A program made the translations under genes and the position numbers. A stretch of DNA of 64,000 bases from Candidatus Pelagibacter communis (GTDB lineage: Bacteria; Pseudomonadota; Alphaproteobacteria; Pelagibacterales; Pelagibacteraceae). Shown here piece by piece: positions 9,640-16,919 of the stretch. A model generated the notes under the pieces. The model saw only the letters and a list, made by a program, of their open reading frames with translations, did no database searches and was not told where the DNA came from. The stretch is from positions 51,531 to 115,530 of the forward strand of contig CVSD01000004.1 in assembly GCA_001179885.1 (NCBI GenBank). The letters are read 5' to 3'. Positions within the stretch are counted from its first letter, which is position 1. Each line of letters begins with the position of its first letter.

Positions 9640-9974
9640 TGAATCCTATAATTAAATTAAGTGATAATGCAGCAAAGAGAATTAAAGAAATAATGTCTAG
9701 TGCTGAAAAAGATGCTTTAGGTGTTAGAGTTTCTGTTAAGTCGGGGGGATGTGCGGGCATGTCTTATGTCATGGAGTATTCAAAAAAGCTTAATCCAAAT
9801 GACGAAGTTATAGAAGATAAAGGAGTTAAGGTATTTATAGACTCTGCAGCAGTAATGTATTTACTAGGAACAGAAATGGATTATAAAAAAGAGGATTTTT
9901 CATCGACTTTTGTATTCAATAATCCTAATGAAACAGAGCGTTGTGGGTGCGGTGAGTCCTTTAAAATAAGCTAA
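9639..9974 (+). CDS. sufA: A-type Fe-S carrier (SufA/ErpA/IscA family)
   Basis: HesB-fold carrier that takes clusters from the SufBCD scaffold to apoproteins. 111 residues. The three expected cysteines are present: one in SGGCAGMSY near residue 38 and two in the C-terminal CGCGESF. The N-terminus lacks any fused domain. It closes the operon iscR-sufBCDSUTA. SufA is chosen by location; sequence alone would not separate it from ErpA or IscA. Confidence 0.9.
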   Translation: MNPIIKLSDNAAKRIKEIMSSAEKDALGVRVSVKSGGCAGMSYVMEYSKKLNPNDEVIEDKGVKVFIDSAAVMYLLGTEMDYKKEDFSSTFVFNNPNETERCGCGESFKIS

Positions 9975-10007
9975 AATTAATAGTATCACGTAAGTTGCAT
10001 AGCAGTA

Positions 10008-10036
10008 TTGCGTAAAATGCATAACTAGTGTATAAT
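10008..10036 (+). promoter_or_regulatory. Sigma-70 promoter, TTGCGT-N17-TATAAT
   Basis: TTGCGT at 10008-10013 and a perfect TATAAT at 10031-10036 are separated by exactly 17 bases. Transcription would begin about seven bases after the -10, close to 10043, where the ATG of the next small gene lies. An imperfect inverted repeat (AGTTGCAT at 9993-10000, ATGCATAACT at 10017-10026) brackets the -35 and could be an operator. Boxes are read directly; use and start site are inferred. Confidence 0.7.
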
Positions 10037-10042
10037 ACTCAT

Positions 10043-10213
10043 ATGAATAAGTTTGAATTTAAAAATCTTGTTAAAGGCTTAAAAGATTCTTTAAAAGAAA
10101 AAGCTTTTTTTAAAAATCTACGTAAGGAAGTCGAAACTGGGGCTAATGGCACACAGGATTACGTATTAAAAAAAGGCGTTAATAAAGATTCAATTGCTAC
10201 AACTAAACAGTAA
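10043..10213 (+). CDS. Small hypothetical protein, probably leaderless
   Basis: A 56-residue lysine-rich protein of unknown function beginning MNKFEFKNLVKGL. It looks largely helical and soluble, with no signal peptide or cysteines. A GTG at 10028 would add five residues but lies across the -10 box of the promoter at 10008-10036, so the ATG at 10043 is the sensible start. That places the start codon at or very near the predicted transcription start, with no room for a ribosome binding site. It ends six bases from the convergent glnA stop. Confidence 0.6.
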   Translation: MNKFEFKNLVKGLKDSLKEKAFFKNLRKEVETGANGTQDYVLKKGVNKDSIATTKQ

Positions 10214-10219
10214 TTAGTA

Positions 10220-11626
10220 TTAGCTACTGTAATACATCTCAAACTCTACAGGATGAGGTGCGTGTTCGAACTTATGAATTTCCTCAAACTTAAGTGCAAT
10301 ATAAGCATCTATTTGATCATCTGTAAATACACCGCCCTGAGTTAAGAATTCTCTATCTTTATCTAAACTTTCCATCGCTTCTCTTAATGATCCACAAACA
10401 GTAGGAATAGACTTAACTTCTTCTGGAGGTAATTCATATAAATCTTTATCAAAAGACTCGCCTGGATGAATTTTATTTTTAATTCCATCTAAACCTGCCA
10501 TTAACATAGCTGCAAAAGTTAAATATGGATTCCCAGATGCATCTGGAAATCTAATTTCACATCTTGCACCTTTTTTACTCAAAGTAATTGGGATTCGGCA
10601 TGAAGCTGATCTATTTCTAGCTGAGTAAGCTAAAAGAACTGGAGCTTCAAATCCTGGAATCAATCTTTTGTAACTATTTGTTGTTGAGTTTGAAAATGCA
10701 TTAATCGCTTTTGCATGTTTTAAAATTCCACCAATATAATGTAATGCTGTTTCAGACAATCCTGCATAAGCATCTCCAGAAAATACAGGAGTATCACCTT
10801 TCCATATTGATTGGTGAATATGCATTCCAGATCCATTATCACCAGCAACAGGTTTAGGCATGAACGTAGCTGTTTTTCCAAATGAATGAGTTACCATCTG
10901 TACAACATATTTGTAAAGTTGAACGTTATCTGCTTGGCTTACTAATGTACCAAAATACATTCCAAGCTCATGCTGACTTGGTGCTACTTCATGATGGTGC
11001 TTTTCAACTTTGATACCAACTTCTTTTAAATTTTTTAAATATTCACCTCGCATATCTTGTTCACTATCAACTGGTGGTACTGGAAAATAACCACCTTTAA
11101 TTGGAGGTCTATGACCCATATTACCATTTTCATATTCTTTACCTGAATTATATGGACCTTCTTTACTATCAATTTTAAATCCACATTCATTCATATCATT
11201 TTTGATTCTTACATCATCAAAAACAAAAAATTCTGGCTCTGGTCCAAAAAATGCTTTATCACCAACTCCTGACGCTTTTAAATATTCTTCAGCTTTTTTA
11301 GCAACACCTCTTGGGTCTCTTTCATAAGGAGTTTTCTTGATAGCATCTAAAATATCACAAAATAGAACGACAGTACTATGAGATGTAAAAGGATCTAAAA
11401 AAAATCTTGATAAATCAGGTTTTAAAATCATATCTGACTCATTAATAGCTTTCCATCCAGCAATTGATGAGCCATCAAAAAACACACCTTCGTTCAGCAT
11501 ACCATCATCAACCGCAGTGGCATCCATAGTTAAGTGTTGAAGTTTACCTCTTGGATCAGTAAATCTTAAATCAACGAATTCAGCTTCTTTATCTTTAATA
11601 AATTTTAAAACGCCATTTGCACTCAT
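10220..11626 (-). CDS. glnA: Glutamine synthetase, type I
   Basis: Makes glutamine from glutamate, ammonia and ATP; the main ammonium-assimilating enzyme. 468 residues, the GSI-beta length. Seen are FDGSSIAGW near residue 50, the metal-site EPEFFVF near 130, [13 protein letters not shown] near 209, the [12 protein letters not shown] loop near 264, and NRSASCRIP near 343. The adenylylation tyrosine is in the segment LYELPPEEV near residue 400, so GlnE-type control is possible. The Shine-Dalgarno AGGAGA is well placed. Its monocistronic position and the amtB gene at 54.4 kb point to ammonium as a main nitrogen source. Confidence 0.97.
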   Translation of the reverse strand: MSANGVLKFIKDKEAEFVDLRFTDPRGKLQHLTMDATAVDDGMLNEGVFFDGSSIAGWKAINESDMILKPDLSRFFLDPFTSHSTVVLFCDILDAIKKTPYERDPRGVAKKAEEYLKASGVGDKAFFGPEPEFFVFDDVRIKNDMNECGFKIDSKEGPYNSGKEYENGNMGHRPPIKGGYFPVPPVDSEQDMRGEYLKNLKEVGIKVEKHHHEVAPSQHELGMYFGTLVSQADNVQLYKYVVQMVTHSFGKTATFMPKPVAGDNGSGMHIHQSIWKGDTPVFSGDAYAGLSETALHYIGGILKHAKAINAFSNSTTNSYKRLIPGFEAPVLLAYSARNRSASCRIPITLSKKGARCEIRFPDASGNPYLTFAAMLMAGLDGIKNKIHPGESFDKDLYELPPEEVKSIPTVCGSLREAMESLDKDREFLTQGGVFTDDQIDAYIALKFEEIHKFEHAPHPVEFEMYYSS

Positions 11627-11765
11627 TTAATCTCCTATGTAATTCCGTGGTTGTAGTATCAAAAAAAGACTGATAAATAATGCTCTTTTAATTAATAACA
11701 CCTATGCAATTTTCACATAAGTGTGTATTTTGTGAGATAAATAACCAACAATTTTAAGTTGAAAC

Positions 11766-12245
11766 ATGTCTTTATTAGAAAAAGAGCCAGTTAAAAGAGT
11801 TGATAAATTTTTAAAAGAATTTGATGCTAATTTAAACATTATTTCATTAGACACATCGGCTAGAACAGCTATGGAAGCGGCTTCATCATTAAAATGTGAA
11901 GTAGGAGCTATAGTTAAAAGCTTACTTTTTAAAACAGAAAATTCATTTACTTTATTTTTAGTTGCTGGAGATAAAAAAGCATCACTAAATAAGATAAAAA
12001 AAAGTTTGAATATAAAAGATGCCTCAATGGCTTCAGCAGATGAAGTTAAAAATTTAACAGGATTTACTATTGGGGGAGTTTCACCAATAGGACATATAAA
12101 TAAAGTCAATGTCTACATTGATAAATCACTTAAAAGGTTTAATGATTTATATGCAGCAGCAGGACATCCCAATTGTGTTTTTAAGATTGATTTTTTAAAA
12201 CTGCAAAAAATTACAAACGGTTTAATTAACGATATCACTGAATGA
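11766..12245 (+). CDS. YbaK/ProX-type aminoacyl-tRNA deacylase
   Basis: 159-residue protein of the YbaK/EbsC/ProX editing superfamily, which hydrolyses misacylated tRNA in trans. The pattern CEVGAIVKSLLFKT near residue 40 (with the conserved lysine), LVAGDKKASLNKIKK near 66 and GFTIGGVSPIGH near 98 are the family landmarks. ProX (Ala-tRNA-Pro editing) or YbaK (Cys-tRNA-Pro) cannot be separated by eye. The stop overlaps the ATG of the downstream exporter by four bases, so the two genes are probably one transcript. Confidence 0.85.
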   Translation: MSLLEKEPVKRVDKFLKEFDANLNIISLDTSARTAMEAASSLKCEVGAIVKSLLFKTENSFTLFLVAGDKKASLNKIKKSLNIKDASMASADEVKNLTGFTIGGVSPIGHINKVNVYIDKSLKRFNDLYAAAGHPNCVFKIDFLKLQKITNGLINDITE

Positions 12246-13129
12246 GACAACCAAAAATATTAGATTATTTATTACTTACATTATTGGCACTAATTTGGGC
12301 TTCTGCTTTTTTCAATATAAAGATAGCAACTTATTCTTATGGGCCAGTTACAATAGCTTTTTTAAGAGTTTTTTTTGGAGCAATTCCAGTTTTGTTACTT
12401 TGTTATTATAAAAATATTAAAATAGAAGCTTTTTCAAAAGATTGGCATTGGTTTGCAATGATAGGATTTATCAATTTAGTAGCCCCATTTTTTCTAATAG
12501 CCTATGGAGTTAAATCTGTTCAAAGTAATCTAGCAGCAATTCTAATGTCTACTACACCTTTAAGCTCAACAGTGCTTGCGCATTTTTATACAAAAAATGA
12601 AAAATTTAACTTTGTAAAAACAATTGGAATATTAATTGGATTTTCAGGTATTGTTTTTTTATTTTCTGACAATCTTTTAATTGATGAAAATAATTTCACA
12701 TCAGCTCTTTTAATTTTATTAGGATCCACATGTTATGTTATTGGAGGAGTTTTAACTTTAAAAATTAGTAAGAAAAAAAATGAGAATGTAACAGGATCAA
12801 TTTTAATTTGGGCCACAATTATTCTTATTCCATTTGTAAGTTTTATTGAACAACCATGGGAGTTAACACCTAGGTTAGACTCAACTATTTCAGTTATTTA
12901 TCTGGGTTTAGTTTCAACTGGAATTGCTTGGTTATTAAGATTTAGAATTTTAGTTAATAATGGATTAATTTTTCAATCACAAGTATCTTATTTAATACCA
13001 ATCTTTGGTACAATATTAAGTTATATTTTCTTAAAAGAATTAATAACTTTTAAAGTATTAGTCTCTTTAATAGCTGTTTGCATCGGTATTTACTTTGTAA
13101 GAAAAGCAGATTTTAAAAAAACTATTTAA
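12242..13129 (+). CDS. DMT-superfamily (EamA) transporter
   Basis: 295-residue inner-membrane protein with about ten hydrophobic segments arranged as two EamA repeats: the first begins LLTLLALIWASAFFNIKIA, the second ALLILLGSTCYVIGGVL near residue 156. Members of this family export amino acids, purines or other metabolites, or import compatible compounds; the substrate cannot be told. It overlaps the upstream deacylase by four bases and the convergent methyltransferase by eight. Confidence 0.86.
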   Translation: MRQPKILDYLLLTLLALIWASAFFNIKIATYSYGPVTIAFLRVFFGAIPVLLLCYYKNIKIEAFSKDWHWFAMIGFINLVAPFFLIAYGVKSVQSNLAAILMSTTPLSSTVLAHFYTKNEKFNFVKTIGILIGFSGIVFLFSDNLLIDENNFTSALLILLGSTCYVIGGVLTLKISKKKNENVTGSILIWATIILIPFVSFIEQPWELTPRLDSTISVIYLGLVSTGIAWLLRFRILVNNGLIFQSQVSYLIPIFGTILSYIFLKELITFKVLVSLIAVCIGIYFVRKADFKKTI

Positions 13130-14030
13130 GTTTTGAAAAAGCCTCAATGTGAGCTGGTCTTGTCTCACAACATCCACCAATAATAGTTGCACCTGCATCT
13201 TTAAATTTTTTAGCAAGTTCAGCCATTTTGCTTGGAGTTAAATCTTTACGTTGACCTAAAAATTCATTTGGATTTCCTGTCTTACTTTTATTATATGCAC
13301 CAGTATAATTTGGCTTTGGATTAGTTTTAACAAAACCATTTAATTTAAATCCAAACGGAACATTTAAATTTTTAATCTCATTTAGATTTAATTCATAATT
13401 TTCTGGTGAAATGCAGGATAGGATTATTCCAAGTAATTTATCATGATCTATTTTAGTTATTATTTCTGAAATTTTTTCACCACTTGGTAGTTTTGTACCT
13501 TCTGAAATATGTGCTCCGATTAAATAGGGTTTATCAAACTCCTTAATACATTCGATACCAATTTTAAACTCTCTTACACTGCTTAAAACATCAAAATAAA
13601 AAAAATCTACATAAGGATTTAATATTTTTGCTTGACTGTAAAAATCATCTTTAATTTCATTTTCTGATCTCGTATCAGCTTCATAAGTTAAGTATTGTGG
13701 TGGCAATCCTCCTGCTATTAGTGTTTTTGGAAAAAGTTTTTTCGCTTTTTGCGCAATTTCACCAGCTTTTGTATTTAAATATTCAAATTTATCCTCAACT
13801 TTATTATCTCTCAATCTGATTTTTCTAGTGGTGAACGTAGTTGTAACAATTACTTCAGCACCTGCTTTTATAAAATCTATATGTGTGTCTAATAATAATT
13901 GATGATATTTTTCTTTTAATAATGCATTTGCGCTCCACAATGTTCCATTAGGTTCCATGCCTCTCGCAAGAAGTTCTTGACCCATTCCACCATCTAAGAT
14001 TCTTGTTTCTTTAAAAAAATTAATATCCAT
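13122..14030 (-). CDS. Homocysteine S-methyltransferase (BhmT/MmuM type)
   Basis: Transfers a methyl group to homocysteine to make methionine. 302 residues of the S-methyl_trans barrel. LDGGMGQELLARG at residue 12 and the C-terminal zinc motif GGCCETRPAHIEAF near 286 are clear; the third zinc cysteine may be the one in LSCISPENYE near 214. Donor may be glycine betaine, S-methylmethionine or another methylated compound; sequence alone does not tell. SAR11 lacks several methionine-synthesis genes and relies on such enzymes. The gene is preceded by tandem SAM-sensing RNA elements, so it should be shut off when SAM is abundant. Confidence 0.9.
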   Translation of the reverse strand: MDINFFKETRILDGGMGQELLARGMEPNGTLWSANALLKEKYHQLLLDTHIDFIKAGAEVIVTTTFTTRKIRLRDNKVEDKFEYLNTKAGEIAQKAKKLFPKTLIAGGLPPQYLTYEADTRSENEIKDDFYSQAKILNPYVDFFYFDVLSSVREFKIGIECIKEFDKPYLIGAHISEGTKLPSGEKISEIITKIDHDKLLGIILSCISPENYELNLNEIKNLNVPFGFKLNGFVKTNPKPNYTGAYNKSKTGNPNEFLGQRKDLTPSKMAELAKKFKDAGATIIGGCCETRPAHIEAFSKLK

Positions 14031-14034
14031 TTTA

Positions 14035-14095
14035 CCCTCACTTTTTTAGTGCTTTGGCTGTATGCTGGGCGCACAATATAGTTCAAATGCCTGCT
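14035..14095 (-). promoter_or_regulatory. SAM-V riboswitch candidate over the ribosome binding site
   Basis: On the minus strand the leader has CAGGC-AUUUGAACUAUAUUGUGC-GCC, then GCACUAAAAAAGUGAGGG just before the ATG at 14030. The loop GUGC can pair with GCAC and ACU with AGU, making the H-type pseudoknot shared by SAM-II and SAM-V, with the A-rich strand opposite UAUAUU. The ribosome binding site GAGGG (14039-14035) is inside the 3' strand, so ligand binding would hide it. SAM-V was described in SAR11 before methyltransferase genes; class assignment here is by eye. Confidence 0.72.
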
Positions 14096-14114
14096 GATTT
14101 AGTAATTGGGGATT

Positions 14115-14158
14115 TCCGTTTTAGCAGTTTATGCCCGCAATAGGATCAAATCGGCAGA
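14115..14158 (-). promoter_or_regulatory. SAM-II riboswitch
   Basis: Read on the minus strand, UGCC-GAUUUGAUCCUAUUGC-GGGCA forms P1 with its loop, followed by UAAACUGCUAAAACGGA. The loop UCC pairs with GGA and the loop GC with GC of GCUAAAA, giving the SAM-II pseudoknot. The conserved strings AUUUGA..C.UAUUGC and GCUAAAA match the known metX-type SAM-II aptamers. It lies about 20 bases before a second SAM-V-like element serving the same gene. Confidence is high for the aptamer, lower for how it controls expression. Confidence 0.85.
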
Positions 14159-14197
14159 CTCTTTATATAAAAAATGCCAAAAATAATCAAATAGAAT

Positions 14198-14944
14198 TTA
14201 AAATAAAATTCTATAGCCCATTCTGATAGAAACAAATATCACTAATACAGAAGTTAAAATTGCAAGTACTCTTCCAGTAAAAATTTTCAAGTTTAAGTAG
14301 TTGCCAATTAATCCTCCTAATAGGACACAAATAAATAAAGACAAATAGTTTGGTAGTTCAGTTAATACATTTTCTTTCGTAAGCTGTCCTAATATTCCAG
14401 AAATTGAATTGATTAATATGAACAAGGAGGCTGTTGTAGCAATTACTTTTGGTTTTTCTGCTTTTATTAAAAAAAGAATAGGGCTTAAAAAAATTCCTCC
14501 ACCAATTCCAACTATTCCTGAAACAAGACCTATGATTGCACCAATCATAAGGTTGAAAAAAGAACTTATCTTTTTTATGACCAAGTTATTATTTTGATAT
14601 GATTTATTATTTATTAATAACAATAACCCAGCAATTGATAAGACAAAGAATAAAAGAATTTCAAATAATTCTTTATCAATCTTCAAGGTTCCACCAAAAA
14701 ATGCCATAGGAACAGAACCTATTAAAAAAGGAATTAATAACCTAAAGTTATGATTTCCTGCACGGATATAACTAATTGAATTTCCTGAAACAACTATAAT
14801 ATTACACACAAGTGCAATAACTGGAAAAATATAGTAAGGGATATCCCAAATTAATAAAAGAGCTAGATAGGTAGATCCACCACCAAAACCAACACTGGAA
14901 TATAAAATAGCTGTTATAAAAAATAATATTGGTAATATAATCAT
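14198..14944 (-). CDS. TauE/SafE (TSUP) family membrane transporter
   Basis: 248-residue inner-membrane protein with about eight hydrophobic helices. The N-terminal SSVGFGGGSTYLALLL near residue 17 and the internal repeat GLVSGIVGIGGGIFLSP near residue 138 are the paired TSUP motifs. Relatives export sulfite, sulfoacetate or other organosulfur or carboxylate anions. It begins 14 bases from the divergent moaB start, so the two share a tiny promoter region. Substrate unknown. Confidence 0.85.
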   Translation of the reverse strand: MIILPILFFITAILYSSVGFGGGSTYLALLLIWDIPYYIFPVIALVCNIIVVSGNSISYIRAGNHNFRLLIPFLIGSVPMAFFGGTLKIDKELFEILLFFVLSIAGLLLLINNKSYQNNNLVIKKISSFFNLMIGAIIGLVSGIVGIGGGIFLSPILFLIKAEKPKVIATTASLFILINSISGILGQLTKENVLTELPNYLSLFICVLLGGLIGNYLNLKIFTGRVLAILTSVLVIFVSIRMGYRILF

Positions 14945-14958
14945 ATAAAAATTTTTTT

Positions 14959-15459
14959 ATGAAAGTAAATATTGCACTATTAACTGTAACAGATACTAGA
15001 ACAATTGATAATGATAAATCTGGTGGAATTTTAGTAAATAAAATTAAAGAAGCTGATCACAATTTAATCGATAGAAAAATATGCAAAGATAATAAAGATG
15101 AAATAGTTTTAATACTTAAAGAATGGCTTAACAATGAAAAAATTGATGCCATTATAACAACTGGTGGAACAGGTTTGACTGGAAGAGATATAACTCCAGA
15201 GGCATTAGATGAAATTGCAGACAAGTATATTCCTGGATTTGGTGAGGTATTTAGAAATATAAGTTTAAAAACTGTAGGAACTTCGGCTATTCAATCTAGA
15301 GCTTGTGCTGTACTAGCTAATGGTAAATATGTTTTTGCCTTACCCGGTTCATCTGGAGGTGTTACAGATGCTTGGGATGGAATTTTAAAACATCAATTAG
15401 ATGTTAACCACAAGCCTTGTAATTTTGTAGAGTTATTTCCTAGATTAAAAGAAAAATAA
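14959..15459 (+). CDS. moaB: Molybdenum cofactor biosynthesis protein MoaB/MogA family
   Basis: Adenylates molybdopterin before molybdenum insertion (MogA-like activity; MoaB is the common annotation for this type). 166 residues. TTGGTGLTGRDITPEAL near residue 68 and the later ALPGSSGGVTDAWDG near 128 are the MoCF-domain landmarks. It sits at the edge of a molybdenum block that includes coxSLM, msrPQ and moaEDCA, consistent with the role. It converges with the DUF1244 gene with no gap. Confidence 0.92.
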   Translation: MKVNIALLTVTDTRTIDNDKSGGILVNKIKEADHNLIDRKICKDNKDEIVLILKEWLNNEKIDAIITTGGTGLTGRDITPEALDEIADKYIPGFGEVFRNISLKTVGTSAIQSRACAVLANGKYVFALPGSSGGVTDAWDGILKHQLDVNHKPCNFVELFPRLKEK

Positions 15460-15705
15460 TTATTTTTGATATTTCTCTTTCCATTCTGAATAAGGCATTC
15501 CATACACGTGCTCTCTTGCATCAGGGTCTGAAATAGTAATCCCTTTTTTTTCAGCTTCTTCTCTGTACCATTTTGATAAACAGTTTCTACAAAAACCCGC
15601 AAGATTCATTAAATCCAAATTTTGGACATCTTTTCTTTCTCTTAGATGTTGAATTAATCTTTCAAAGGCAGCTGATTGTAATTCTTTTTTTGTTTTATCA
15701 TCCAT
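15460..15705 (-). CDS. DUF1244 family protein
   Basis: 81-residue protein recognisable as DUF1244 from ERLIQHLRERKDVQNLDLM, AGFCRNCLSKWY and the C-terminal MPYSEWKEKYQ. It has a CxxC pair (CRNC) that could bind metal or be redox active. The family is widespread in Proteobacteria without an assigned function. It faces coxG across a 23-base gap and converges on moaB with no space. Confidence 0.88.
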   Translation of the reverse strand: MDDKTKKELQSAAFERLIQHLRERKDVQNLDLMNLAGFCRNCLSKWYREEAEKKGITISDPDAREHVYGMPYSEWKEKYQK

Positions 15706-15728
15706 AATAATTTATATATAAATATATT

Positions 15729-16307
15729 ATGAAACTTTCTGGATCCTATCAAATTAATTTATCAAAAGAAAAAGTTTGGGATGCACTAAATGATCCTGAA
15801 ATTTTAAAACAAGCTATTCCTGGATGTGAAGAGTTTACCAAAAATTCTGATACAGAATTTACAGCAACAGCTACAAATAAAATTGGTCCATTTAACGCTA
15901 GTTTTACTGGAGATATTGAGCTAACAGACCTTGATCCTCCAAATAGTTATAAAATTACTGGTTCTGGCAATTCGCCAGTTGGTTTTGCGTCTGGAGAAGC
16001 AACAGTAAAATTAGAAGACAATGAAAAAGGAACTAATCTTATTTATGAGGTTGAAGCAAACGTAGGTGGAAAAATTGCACAAGTTGGATCTAGATTAATA
16101 GATATGACAGCAAAGAAAATGGCAGATATATTTTTCGGAAAATTTTCTGAATTAATATCCACTGAAGATAATTCATCTAGTGAAATATCAACCGATGAAC
16201 AAATTAACAAACATGATCAAGCAAAGCCAAAAAAACAAAATCAAAAAATTTTAGTTTATGCAGCTATCTCTGTAGCTGTGGCTATTTTGATATATTCATT
16301 TTTTTAA
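15729..16307 (+). CDS. coxG: CoxG-like SRPBCC protein with C-terminal membrane anchor
   Basis: 192 residues. The first 145 form an SRPBCC/CoxG domain: MKLSGSYQINLSKEKVWDAL at the start, GCEEFT near residue 35 and GKIAQVGSRLIDMTAKKMAD near 117. A charged linker (about 150-172) leads to a terminal hydrophobic helix of roughly 19 residues. CoxG in CO-oxidising bacteria anchors the CO dehydrogenase to the membrane, and the tail here fits that role. It precedes the coxSLM operon by 127 bases and probably has the same partner. Confidence 0.88.
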   Translation: MKLSGSYQINLSKEKVWDALNDPEILKQAIPGCEEFTKNSDTEFTATATNKIGPFNASFTGDIELTDLDPPNSYKITGSGNSPVGFASGEATVKLEDNEKGTNLIYEVEANVGGKIAQVGSRLIDMTAKKMADIFFGKFSELISTEDNSSSEISTDEQINKHDQAKPKKQNQKILVYAAISVAVAILIYSFF

Positions 16308-16334
16308 AAATTAGGAAATTTATCTATAAATAAC

Positions 16335-16389
16335 ATTCAGAGTTCTAGCAGAAGTAGAATTGTAACAAAATTAACAATTGCTTCTGAAT
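16335..16389 (+). promoter_or_regulatory. Stem-loop in the leader of the coxSLM operon
   Basis: AATTGT at 16358-16363 pairs with ACAATT at 16374-16379 and, next to it, AGAAG at 16350-16354 pairs with CTTCT at 16381-16385. An alternative outer pairing is ATTCAGA at 16335-16341 with TCTGAAT at 16383-16389, which competes for the same 3' strand. No run of T follows, so it is not a simple terminator. It lies 46 bases before the coxS start. A regulatory role is inference only. Confidence 0.35.
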
Positions 16390-16434
16390 TTTACTTATGA
16401 TGTAATTATGTTCTATTTAGGAAGGAGACACTTG

Positions 16435-16896
16435 ATGACAAAAGTAACATTAGAAGTAAATGGTAAAAAGGTCAGCAAAGAGGTTCCAGACCACACACTT
16501 TTATCAGTTTTTTTAAGAGATAATTTAAATTTAACAGGCACGCATGTTGGATGTGATACCAGCCAATGTGGAGCTTGTGTAGTTCACGTTAATGGAAAAT
16601 CTATAAAAAGTTGTTCTACTTTAGCTGCAGATGTTGAAGGATCAAAAGTAACGACTATCGAAGGTTTAGCAAAAGATGGAAAACTCCATCCCATGCAAGC
16701 AGCATTTAAAAAGACACATGGATTACAATGTGGATATTGCACACCAGGCATGGTTATGAGTGCTGTTGATCTGTTACAGACAAAGAAAAATCCAAGTGAC
16801 CAAGAAATTAGAGAATGGTTAGAGGGTAATATATGTAGATGTACAGGTTACCAAAATATAGTTGCAGCAGTTAAAGAAGCTGCAACAAAAATGTAA
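16435..16896 (+). CDS. coxS: Form II CO dehydrogenase/aldehyde oxidase-like small [2Fe-2S] subunit
   Basis: Electron-transfer subunit with two [2Fe-2S] clusters. 153 residues from the ATG at 16435, chosen because GGAAGGAG lies just upstream; the open frame runs further up but has no ribosome binding site there. The plant-ferredoxin-type cluster uses [12 protein letters not shown] and KSC (near residues 42-64); the second uses [11 protein letters not shown] and [12 protein letters not shown]. Order here is S-L-M, as in form II clusters; form I clusters are usually M-S-L. Confidence 0.93.
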   Translation: MTKVTLEVNGKKVSKEVPDHTLLSVFLRDNLNLTGTHVGCDTSQCGACVVHVNGKSIKSCSTLAADVEGSKVTTIEGLAKDGKLHPMQAAFKKTHGLQCGYCTPGMVMSAVDLLQTKKNPSDQEIREWLEGNICRCTGYQNIVAAVKEAATKM

Positions 16897-16919
16897 TTTA
16901 ACAAAAGGAGAAAACAAAA

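Noticed and set aside
14031..14197. Possible tRNA or small RNA gene in the 167-base gap before the methyltransferase
   Set aside because: No cloverleaf can be drawn; the structure is explained by the two SAM aptamers.
16378..16434. Extended coxS start at 16378
   Set aside because: The GGAAGGAG ribosome binding site just before 16435 and the family's usual N-terminus favour the later ATG; the extension would run through the leader stem-loop.
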